A DNA stretch of 7,054 nucleotides from an uncultured Clostridia bacterium (GTDB taxonomy: Bacteria; Bacillota; Clostridia; HGM11514), in the NCBI GenBank assembly GCA_902478725.1, contig CABSMD010000134.1, forward strand, positions 1 to 7,054. The letters run 5' to 3'. Both the position numbers and the translations under genes were made by a program. Positions 1 to 6,214 of the stretch are shown here, piece after piece (position 1 is the first letter of the stretch; every line of letters starts with the position of its first letter). The notes under the pieces were generated by a model, which was not told where the DNA came from, made no database searches, and worked only from the letters and a program-made list of their open reading frames with translations.

Positions 1-1
1 T

Positions 2-3000
2 ACCTCTACCTCGGTTATAGAGAAGGGCACAGACGGCGGGACGGGCGAACTGACGAATACTACAAATTTTTTGAAGATTGATACTACTGATTTTACCTCG
101 AACCCATATTATGTGTTGCTGGATATCAGCAAAAGCAAAAAGGACTATACCTCCGTTACATTGGAATTTGATCTCTATGTGAAACAAAATGCAGGAGCCA
201 CGGGCGTCACAAGTGGCGACTGGAGACCATTGCTCTCTTTACGGGCACAGCATTTTGAAGGGGATTGTCTGGCCTGTTTCCACCCACAAAACCGATATAT
301 CTATGAGCAGATAGGTGATTTCAACAGTCTGCCAGACGGATTGATCGCAACCTGGCCAAAAAAGGAGTGGTTCAAGGTCAGAATTGTTTGGGACGCACAG
401 GGACAGACTCTTACGGAATCCTTTTATAATGCCGATGGCGAAGAGCTTGGAAGCAAAAGATTAAGCTTCACAAAAAAACTGGAAATCCTTCTGTTACGGG
501 AGCAATACCCTGCGCAACGCAACGCTATGATGTGCTTTGACAATATCACGGTTACCGAGCAGTATGCGGCTGCTGCGCCCACTTTGCCGGCCGCGGACAA
601 TGTAAGGATATCCGGTAAAGCGGCAACAGACGAAACCATCCATGGCAGCTATAACTATTATGACGCAAATGACGATGAGGAGACTGGCAGTACTTACCGC
701 TGGCTGCGCAGCGACAGCGAGAACGGCACTTTTGAAGCGATTGCCGGCGCCGATGGAACCGAATATACCTTGACCGAGGATGATGAGGATACCTATATCA
801 AGTTTGAGGTCACGCCCCGGAATGCTGTTGATACGGAAGGCGGTGTACCGGTACAAAGCGAGGCATTCCTGGGGGCGTGCCGTCCAGTGGCGCGGGATGT
901 GGGCATTTCATCAGGCGTGGTGGTTGGAAGAGAGGCCACCGGCACATTTACCTATTTCGACGCAAATCAGGACGCTGCGGGAACCCATCTATACCAATGG
1001 TATGTCGCGGAAACCGATGATGCGCAACCACAAAAAATCGTTGGTGCAGAGGCTGTCAACTATACAATCCCGCAGGAGTACGAAGGAAAGTATCTGATTT
1101 TTGAGGTTACGCCATTCAGTGCGGAAAGACCCTATCAGGGAGCGGCGGTGAAAAGCACGCCTGTACTGGTTACATCAACCAACAGCGCGCCCACGGCGAA
1201 TGCCCTGTCCATAAGGGGCAAGGCCATGGTGGGCAGCGCGATAACCGCAGCTTACAACTTTATAGACCCGGATGGCGATGTGGAAGGCAAGAGTCTCTTC
1301 CAGTGGTATATTTCAGATACTTCTGACGGTACCTTTGCACCGATTGACGGTGAAACGCTTGACAGAATGGTACCAACCAGCCAACAGTTAGATCAGTTCC
1401 TTCTGTTTGAGGTCACCCCGGTGGATGAATATGGCTTGGCGGGTGAACCGGTCAGGAGCAATCCGGTACAGGTTGAAGCCGCTATTGCAAATGAGTATCA
1501 TGTTGCATTGAACGGAGACGACGGCAATCCGGGAACCGCCGCCCAACCGTTTGCGACCTTGGAAAAAGCGCGCGATACGGTACGGGAGCATATTGCTGCC
1601 AGCGAACTGCCCTACGGGGGTATTACGGTATACCTGCATGAAGGGATTTACCATATTCAACAATCCTTTGCACTGGGAGAGCAGGACAGCGGTACGGCAG
1701 ATTCGCCGATCGTTTACCGCCAGTATCAGAACGATAAGGTCAGTATATCCGGCGGTATCGAGATCGACTATTCTAAATTCAGCCTGATCTCTGACAACGA
1801 AATGAAGGGACGGTTGATTGATGAGACGGCCAAGAGCAAGGTTATGGCAGCAGACCTGTCGGAGATCGGCCTGGATGATTTCGATGGTTTTACCATTCGC
1901 GCGGAGAACAAGACATTTGTGCAGCCGATATTCACATTTGACAGCAGGATGTTAAAGCTTGTACGCTGGCCAAACACCAACATTAGCTCCGAATGGCCCA
2001 AGGTCAAAACACTCAACCGTGGTTATTGTGACCGCTATGCGTCCGATCCGTCAAACAACGGAACGGGACTCGCAAAGGTGCAATATACGACCGACCGGCC
2101 GGATTTCTGGGATTACAATCTTGATGAGATTATTTATAACGGGTATTGGCGCTATGACTGGGCGAACGAAGTCTTGTTTGCCACCTTGGACAAAGAAGAC
2201 AAGACGATTGAGGCGCAAAAGTCACTCTTTTATGGCTGTGATGGCCCTAACAGGCCGTTTCAGGTATACAATGTGTTTGAAGAGCTGGACGAACCAGGCG
2301 AATGGTATATTGACCGCACGGGTGGGAAGATGTATCTGTATCCGTATGAAACCACAAGTGACACCCCTGTCTTTAAAATGACAGATAAGGATTTTGATCT
2401 GATCACGATCAACAACGCAAGCTATGTCACTATCTCCGGCATTGAGATCACCGCCGGAAAGCAGAAGGGTATCACGATTGACGGCGGAACAGGGATATGC
2501 ATCAACAACTGTTCGGTCAACGGTTTTGAAAATGTAGGCTTGGCGATCAACAGCGGCACCGGCAACGGAGTGAAAAACAGCAGGGTGTTTGACTGTGGTA
2601 TCGGCGGGATTATTCTAAACGGCGGCGATAAAACCAATATCATTCCCGCCGGAAATTACGTGGAGAACTGTGATATATATGACTTTGCGCAGCTACAGGA
2701 GACCTATGCGCCGGGCATCAGCTTAAATGGTGTGGGTAATGTCGTGAAAAACTGCGAAATTCACAGCGCGCCGCATGCGGCGATTCTCTTTAATGGGGTT
2801 GACAACGTCATGGAGTATAATTCCATACACGACGTCTGTTTAAACGCCGGAGACATGGGCGCTATCTACACCGGGCGGCATCTGGACGATCATGACAACA
2901 TCATCCGTTTCAACCACTTTTATGGAATCGGGAATGATCTCAACGCCCTGTACCCGGCAGACGGCGTCTTCACCGACGACGGAAGCTGTGACCTGATTGT

Positions 3001-5386
3001 TTACGGCAACATATTCGGGATAAATCCGGCTTCTTCGGATGGCGTTAAGAATCATGGAGGAATGAACAACAGATTCTATCATAATGTCTTTCTCGATACC
3101 GAGGTCACATTCGTCAGCAGCGACTGGACGGATAGCCGATGGAAGGTGTTCAGTGATCTGGGCGATCTGAAGGGCACCTTTGCCAGCATCCAAAACAATG
3201 AGAATTATTTGAAACGCTGGCCGTGGCTGAACATGCTCAAAGGCAGCATGGATGATTTTGCATTTATTAACAATACATTTGCGAAGAACGCTATCTTCTA
3301 TATTAATCAGAAAAACACCAATAGCTGGCTGGATGAAAAAGCGACCCTCGCAAACGGCCATGATGTGGACGGGAAAAAAACAAACCAGGTATTTGACAAG
3401 GATCCGGCGCTTTATAAAACCTATTTCAGGGATTTTGACAACGGTGATTACACCTTGACAAAGGAAGGATACGCGGCAATCAGACAACACATTCCGGACT
3501 TTCCGGATATTGATCTGGAGGCAATCGGATACGCGCCGACAACAAACGCCGCGCCGCTTGCACAAGATGTCAAGATTATCACTGTCAATGAAAACACAAA
3601 GCAGGGCAGTTACATCTATGCTGACGCAGAGCGTGACCCGGAAGGAGCCACCGTCTATCGCTGGTTGATATCTGACAGCCTGGATGGGACCTACCAGCCG
3701 ATTGACGGGATGGATGGGGACACGCTCAACTACACAGAAGATTTTATTGGAAAGTATGTAAAGTTTGAGGTTACTCCGGTAGATGACCAGGGGCGCGTCG
3801 GGCATCCTGTTCTGTCCGCCGCCGCTTATCTGGCCGGCGGCCGGGAGGATTTGCTGGCAATGATTAATGAAGCGGAGGAAATAGCCAACGGTGCTTCAAC
3901 CGGCACAAACCTGGGTCAGTATCCGCAGCAGGCGTTGGATGATTTCAAAGCAGTGATTGACCAGGCCCAGTCTGTATATGAAGAGGAAAACAGCCCCCTT
4001 ACCGCTATTCTATCGGCGGCCGACAGCCTGATGGAAGCGCTGGGCGTATTCCGGTCCGCTGCTGTTATTGAGCTTGAGACAAGTTTGACGGATATTATTA
4101 TCTATCCGGGGATAGACAAGGCAAAAATCACCTTGACAGAGGAGCCTGCCGGGACAATCACAATTCACAGCACGGAGGCCTTGCCGCAGACCACACTCCT
4201 TATGACGGTGGACGGAAGGGAGGTTATCTTTGAAATTGCAGGCGGTACAAATCCAAGTTCTCTTGCCATTGCAATGAACGTGACACCATCCGATGAGATC
4301 GATGGTACTGTATACGGCGCATTCTTAATCGGCAACGACAACGAACCGCTTGATGTCACGGTTACTTATGCGGGTGCGGCGGGACAGTCGATTGTTTTGA
4401 CCGCTGACGGAGTCTCCGAACGATTAGGTACAATCGGGACGGATAACCGTTTCGACATAGCACAGGGTGGGCAATACATACTTGCAACCCTGGCTCCTAA
4501 ATCGAATGATGCATCTTTGGCATCCATTGCTGTTGACGGCAGACCTCTGCCCGGTTTCAAGGCGGACAAAACGAGTTATCAATATTTTGCTCCGGCCGGT
4601 ACAAAGAGCGTTGTGGTTACGGCCGCTGCGACTCACGGAAAGGCGGCCGTAACACCTTCCTCCCAGACCGTTACGTTGCCCGGTACGGCAACGATTACCG
4701 TGACTGCACCCGATGCCGCGACGACAAGAATTTATACCGTGAAGATTACGGAAAAGGCCGCCACGACTTCCCAGCCGACCGTCCCCTGGCCGGGTATGAG
4801 TTCAACCGGCACAACCGGCAGCACCTCCTCAGGCTTGCTGTTTAACGATAACACGCAGTCCGGGTTCATCGATATCAGCGGGCATTGGGCAAAAGATGAT
4901 ATCGAGGCCATGGCTGCGAAGGGGATTGTATCTGGTGTGACCGAAACGACTTTCGAGCCGGACAGAAGCATTACACGTGCTGAATTTGCGACTCTCATCT
5001 GCAAGGCGTTGGGGATAACAGCAGTCAATTTCGGCGTTTTTGTGGATGTGGCTGTGGAGGAATGGTACTTCCCCTCTGTCAACGCCGCTGCAAGCGCAGG
5101 ACTGATTATGGGCTATGACGGCTATTTCCGGCCGGACAACTTGATTACACGGCAAGAGATAGCGGTCATTCTGTCCAAGGCTTATGCGTTTCGAGGATAT
5201 GCACCAAAGACTGGCGGCATAGACAGGTTTTCTGACAAAGAAAGTATTGCTGACTGGGCGTATTCCTCCGTGGATACGGCCGCCACAGCAGGCTTAATCT
5301 TTGGTTTAACCCAGGATACCTTCGGGCCATCTGAATATACCACCCGGGCACAGGCGGTAAGTGTATTGAAACGATTGCTTGATTAA
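2..5386 (+). CDS. SLH-anchored multidomain surface protein with GH141-like beta-helix (5' end missing)
   Basis: Probable cell-wall-attached glycan-degrading enzyme. The frame is open from base 2, so the TTG at 71 is internal and the true start is upstream; 1794 residues are visible, ending at TAA 5384-5386. Order by window residue: jelly-roll-like beta domain (about 20-188, ending in FDNITV); three Ig-like repeats (193-289, 293-390, 395-491); right-handed beta-helix module (497-1180); fourth Ig-like repeat (1182-1277); FIVAR-like helices with GQYP (1281-1355); unassigned beta domain (1355-1503); cadherin-like beta-sandwich (1506-1585); Ser/Thr/Gly/Pro linker; three SLH domains (1622-1794). 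The beta-helix region has features I associate with GH141, such as RWPN, ELDEPGEWY, GDMGA and FTDDGS. GH141 members act on pectin RG-II fucosides or on xylan; the substrate here is inferred, not shown. SLH domains bind secondary cell-wall polymers, implying display outside the cell. The gene ends 26 bases before a terminator. Architecture is confident; the family is moderately so. Confidence 0.9.
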   Translation, partial: TSTSVIEKGTDGGTGELTNTTNFLKIDTTDFTSNPYYVLLDISKSKKDYTSVTLEFDLYVKQNAGATGVTSGDWRPLLSLRAQHFEGDCLACFHPQNRYIYEQIGDFNSLPDGLIATWPKKEWFKVRIVWDAQGQTLTESFYNADGEELGSKRLSFTKKLEILLLREQYPAQRNAMMCFDNITVTEQYAAAAPTLPAADNVRISGKAATDETIHGSYNYYDANDDEETGSTYRWLRSDSENGTFEAIAGADGTEYTLTEDDEDTYIKFEVTPRNAVDTEGGVPVQSEAFLGACRPVARDVGISSGVVVGREATGTFTYFDANQDAAGTHLYQWYVAETDDAQPQKIVGAEAVNYTIPQEYEGKYLIFEVTPFSAERPYQGAAVKSTPVLVTSTNSAPTANALSIRGKAMVGSAITAAYNFIDPDGDVEGKSLFQWYISDTSDGTFAPIDGETLDRMVPTSQQLDQFLLFEVTPVDEYGLAGEPVRSNPVQVEAAIANEYHVALNGDDGNPGTAAQPFATLEKARDTVREHIAASELPYGGITVYLHEGIYHIQQSFALGEQDSGTADSPIVYRQYQNDKVSISGGIEIDYSKFSLISDNEMKGRLIDETAKSKVMAADLSEIGLDDFDGFTIRAENKTFVQPIFTFDSRMLKLVRWPNTNISSEWPKVKTLNRGYCDRYASDPSNNGTGLAKVQYTTDRPDFWDYNLDEIIYNGYWRYDWANEVLFATLDKEDKTIEAQKSLFYGCDGPNRPFQVYNVFEELDEPGEWYIDRTGGKMYLYPYETTSDTPVFKMTDKDFDLITINNASYVTISGIEITAGKQKGITIDGGTGICINNCSVNGFENVGLAINSGTGNGVKNSRVFDCGIGGIILNGGDKTNIIPAGNYVENCDIYDFAQLQETYAPGISLNGVGNVVKNCEIHSAPHAAILFNGVDNVMEYNSIHDVCLNAGDMGAIYTGRHLDDHDNIIRFNHFYGIGNDLNALYPADGVFTDDGSCDLIVYGNIFGINPASSDGVKNHGGMNNRFYHNVFLDTEVTFVSSDWTDSRWKVFSDLGDLKGTFASIQNNENYLKRWPWLNMLKGSMDDFAFINNTFAKNAIFYINQKNTNSWLDEKATLANGHDVDGKKTNQVFDKDPALYKTYFRDFDNGDYTLTKEGYAAIRQHIPDFPDIDLEAIGYAPTTNAAPLAQDVKIITVNENTKQGSYIYADAERDPEGATVYRWLISDSLDGTYQPIDGMDGDTLNYTEDFIGKYVKFEVTPVDDQGRVGHPVLSAAAYLAGGREDLLAMINEAEEIANGASTGTNLGQYPQQALDDFKAVIDQAQSVYEEENSPLTAILSAADSLMEALGVFRSAAVIELETSLTDIIIYPGIDKAKITLTEEPAGTITIHSTEALPQTTLLMTVDGREVIFEIAGGTNPSSLAIAMNVTPSDEIDGTVYGAFLIGNDNEPLDVTVTYAGAAGQSIVLTADGVSERLGTIGTDNRFDIAQGGQYILATLAPKSNDASLASIAVDGRPLPGFKADKTSYQYFAPAGTKSVVVTAAATHGKAAVTPSSQTVTLPGTATITVTAPDAATTRIYTVKITEKAATTSQPTVPWPGMSSTGTTGSTSSGLLFNDNTQSGFIDISGHWAKDDIEAMAAKGIVSGVTETTFEPDRSITRAEFATLICKALGITAVNFGVFVDVAVEEWYFPSVNAAASAGLIMGYDGYFRPDNLITRQEIAVILSKAYAFRGYAPKTGGIDRFSDKESIADWAYSSVDTAATAGLIFGLTQDTFGPSEYTTRAQAVSVLKRLLD
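578..868 (+). repeat. Ig-like repeat 1 of the surface protein
   Basis: First of four related domains of about 97 residues. The shared pattern is a tyrosine-rich strand followed by D-A/P-N/D-x-D, a YRW core, SDSxNGTF, I-x-GAD, YTLTEDD and FEVTP near the end. The FEVTP stretch is coded by TTTGAGGT at 803-810, a string kept in all four copies. Domains of this pattern are common spacer or binding modules in bacterial surface proteins. The role here is inferred as spacer or carbohydrate contact. Confidence 0.8.
878..1171 (+). repeat. Ig-like repeat 2 of the surface protein
   Basis: Second copy of the domain. It carries FTYFDANQD, YQWYVAETDD, IVGAEAVNYTI, EGKY and FEVTPFS in the same order as the other copies. 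The TTTGAGGT codon string is at 1100-1107. It follows repeat 1 after a linker of only about three residues, so repeats 1 to 3 probably form a rigid rod in front of the catalytic module. Confidence 0.8.
1184..1474 (+). repeat. Ig-like repeat 3 of the surface protein
   Basis: Third copy, immediately before the beta-helix module. It shows YNFIDPDGD, FQWYISDTSDGTF, PIDG and FEVTPVDEYG. The TTTGAGGT string is at 1406-1413. By eye it is closest to repeat 4, sharing ISD, DGT, PIDG and FEVTPVD, even though those two copies are separated by about 2 kb of catalytic module. Confidence 0.8.
1490..3540 (+). other. GH141-like right-handed parallel beta-helix module (domain of the surface protein)
   Basis: The module opens with YHVALNGDDGNPGT followed by QPFATLEKARD, the usual entry of secreted beta-helix carbohydrate-active enzymes. 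It continues with FDSRMLKLVRWPN, ELDEPGEWYIDRTGGKMYLYP and then many short N/G-rich beta-helix rungs such as CSVNGFENVGL and NCEIHSAPHAAILFNG. The candidate active-site segments are GDMGAIYTGR (Asp coded at 2852-2854) and FTDDGS (first Asp at 2975-2977), 41 residues apart. The module closes with a DYTL...GYAAI segment and a short tail into Ig-like repeat 4. GH141 is assigned from remembered motifs. GH120 or another pectate-lyase-fold family is the alternative. Confidence 0.7.
3545..3832 (+). repeat. Ig-like repeat 4 of the surface protein
   Basis: Fourth copy, placed after the catalytic module rather than with the other three. It carries YIYADAERDPEG, YRWLISDSLDGTY, PIDG, GKYVKFEVTPVDDQG and a closing PVLS. 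The TTTGAGGT string is at 3764-3771. Its start (NAAPLAQDV) mirrors the NSAPTANAL start of repeat 3, which suggests the catalytic module sits inside what was once a tandem array. Confidence 0.8.
3842..4063 (+). other. FIVAR-like helical domain (domain of the surface protein)
   Basis: About 74 residues, predicted almost wholly alpha-helical, with the pattern L-x3-I-x2-A, GQYP, ALDDFKAVIDQAQSVYEEE and a final A-x3-L-x2-ALGVF. This matches the small three-helix FIVAR-type modules often found between catalytic and anchoring domains in clostridial glycan-active proteins. It probably acts as a spacer or sugar- or protein-contact module. Confidence 0.65.
4517..4756 (+). other. Cadherin-like beta-sandwich domain (domain of the surface protein)
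   Basis: About 80 residues opening with LASIAVDGRPLPGF, then FKADKTSYQYFAP, a run of alternating valines and alanines, and the closing TRIYTVKIT. The L-x-S-I-x-V-x-G-x-x-L, F-x-x-x-x-x-x-Y and Y-x-V-x-I spacing is the usual signature of the cadherin-like beta-sandwich family found in Bacillota surface proteins. It is followed by a low-complexity Pro/Ser/Thr/Gly linker leading to the SLH domains. Confidence 0.7.
4865..5383 (+). repeat. Three C-terminal SLH domains (cell-wall anchor of the surface protein)
   Basis: SLH1 (4865-5018) has FIDISGHWAKDDI, a GIVSG turn, FEPD and TRAE at 4973-4984. SLH2 (5030-5200) has FVDV, EEWYFPSV, GLIMGYDGYFRPD and TRQE at 5147-5158. SLH3 (5219-5383) has FSDKESIADWAYSSV, GLIFG, FGPSEYTTRAQ (TRAQ at 5342-5353) and runs to the stop codon. 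In characterised proteins the ITRAE-type motif contacts pyruvylated secondary cell-wall polymer. A full set of three is what is normally needed to form one anchoring trimer, so non-covalent wall attachment is a strong inference. Confidence 0.95.
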
Positions 5387-5411
5387 GTATCCTTCTATCT
5401 CCTTTTATACA

Positions 5412-5452
5412 GGGCGGGAGAAGCCTTCGTTGGTTTCTCCCGCCCGTTTTTT
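5412..5452 (+). terminator. Rho-independent terminator after the surface protein gene
   Basis: GGGCGGGAGAA (5412-5422) pairs perfectly with TTCTCCCGCCC (5435-5445). The stem extends inward by one G-T wobble and two G-C pairs, giving about 14 pairs around a six-base loop TTCGTT. Six T residues follow at 5447-5452. It lies 26 bases past the surface protein stop codon and should end that transcript before the two-component genes. Confidence 0.95.
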
Positions 5453-5499
5453 ACTCTTTTATACGGGGGAGTGCAAATGCAATGGATAAAAATTATCAA

Positions 5500-5528
5500 T
5501 TGAAACCAAGGGGCGTTTCCTGTATAAT
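5500..5528 (+). promoter_or_regulatory. Sigma-A-type promoter of the two-component operon
   Basis: The -35 element TTGAAA (5500-5505, five of six consensus bases) and a perfect -10 element TATAAT (5523-5528) are separated by exactly 17 bases. Transcription would begin near 5533-5536, giving a leader of only about 15-18 bases before the ATG at 5551. An eight-base palindrome TCAATTGA (5496-5503) overlaps the -35 element and could be part of an operator, which is speculative. Confidence 0.85.
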
Positions 5529-5538
5529 AGGGAAGGAT

Positions 5539-5544
5539 GGAGGG
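5539..5544 (+). promoter_or_regulatory. Ribosome binding site of the response regulator; decides its start
   Basis: GGAGGG lies six bases upstream of the ATG at 5551. The in-frame ATG at 5482 would add 23 residues, but it lies upstream of the promoter elements, so a transcript from that promoter could not include it. The added residues also match nothing in receiver domains, which normally begin just before the first beta strand, as here with MDTKTILIVEDD. Confidence 0.85.
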
Positions 5545-5550
5545 ACAAAT

Positions 5551-6213
5551 ATGGATACCAAAACGATTTTAATTGTGGAGGACGACCGTGCTTTAAACGA
5601 TGGCATCCGGCTTTCCATGAAGGATTTGGGCATTTTGCAGGCGTTTAGCCTGCAAGAGGCCAGGGAATTGATAAAAAGAAGGCCGGATCTTATCATTTTG
5701 GATATCAATTTGCCAGATGGCAGCGGATTGGATTTTTTTATGGAAAAAAAGAGTGCGTATCACATTCCTGTCATATTTTTGACCGCCAACGATATGGAAT
5801 CCGACGTGGTTACAGGGCTGGAGCTGGGGGCAGACGATTATATCACCAAACCGTTTAGCCTTGCCATCCTGCGCGCGCGGGTCCACGCTGTCATGCGCAG
5901 GAATACGGAACGGGTAAAAAAGATTGGCGGCCTCACTTTGGATTTTGATCAAATGCGTTTTGCAAAAGAAGGAGAAGAGTTTGAGCTGAGCAAAACGGAA
6001 CAAAAGCTTTTACGGCTGCTGGTAGAACACCCCAACACCATCCTTACCCGCGATTTCTTGATCGACAGGGTTTGGTCGGACGGCGCGGAATTTGTCAACG
6101 AGAACGCCCTGTCTGTCACCATTAAACGGCTTCGGACTAAAATAGAGGACGACCCTAAAAATCCACGCTATATCAAAACGGTATTCGGCATCGGATATCA
6201 ATGGGGGATATGA
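5551..6213 (+). CDS. OmpR/PhoB-family response regulator transcription factor
   Basis: Cytoplasmic DNA-binding response regulator of 220 residues, normal for the family. The receiver domain (about 4-115) has the acidic pocket E10/D11, phospho-acceptor D51 in LDINLPDGSG, T78 in FLTAND and the invariant K100 in ITKPF, so all phosphotransfer residues are present. The winged-helix output domain (about 125-220) has ELSKTEQKLL, the recognition helix region NALSVTIKRLR (185-195) and the closing FGIGYQW wing. The start at 5551 is chosen from the ribosome binding site and the promoter position. The kinase gene begins one base after its TGA, so the two form an operon and presumably a phosphorelay pair. 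The style recalls regulators of the VncR/BceR kind that control neighbouring ABC transporter or cell-envelope stress genes; that comparison is inference. Its target genes are not visible here. Confidence 0.95.
   Translation: MDTKTILIVEDDRALNDGIRLSMKDLGILQAFSLQEARELIKRRPDLIILDINLPDGSGLDFFMEKKSAYHIPVIFLTANDMESDVVTGLELGADDYITKPFSLAILRARVHAVMRRNTERVKKIGGLTLDFDQMRFAKEGEEFELSKTEQKLLRLLVEHPNTILTRDFLIDRVWSDGAEFVNENALSVTIKRLRTKIEDDPKNPRYIKTVFGIGYQWGI
6203..6208 (+). promoter_or_regulatory. Ribosome binding site of the histidine kinase, inside the regulator gene
   Basis: GGGGGA lies within the last codons of the response regulator, six bases before the kinase ATG at 6215. With a one-base gap between stop and start, translational coupling of the two genes is likely. 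Confidence 0.7.
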
Positions 6214-6214
6214 G

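Noticed and set aside
494..856. Minus-strand frame of 120 codons under the first Ig-like repeat.
   Set aside because: Its product resembles no family and it overlaps a strongly supported coding region; treated as a shadow.
2840..3805. Long open frame on the minus strand (321 codons) opposite the beta-helix region.
   Set aside because: It is antisense to clearly conserved enzyme motifs, has no recognisable domain, and its Val/Ile/Cys/Arg-rich composition fits a mirror of the sense codons.
578..3832. CRISPR-like or DNA-level tandem repeat from the recurring TTTGAGGT strings.
   Set aside because: The spacing follows protein domains, the strings are in frame, and the flanks diverge; this is a protein repeat.
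5521..5528. Extended -10 promoter element (TG before TATAAT).
   Set aside because: The TG directly touches TATAAT, without the one-base spacing an extended -10 needs.
5593..6003. Minus-strand frame of 136 codons inside the response regulator.
   Set aside because: The plus strand carries every receiver-domain catalytic residue; the antisense product has no recognisable features.
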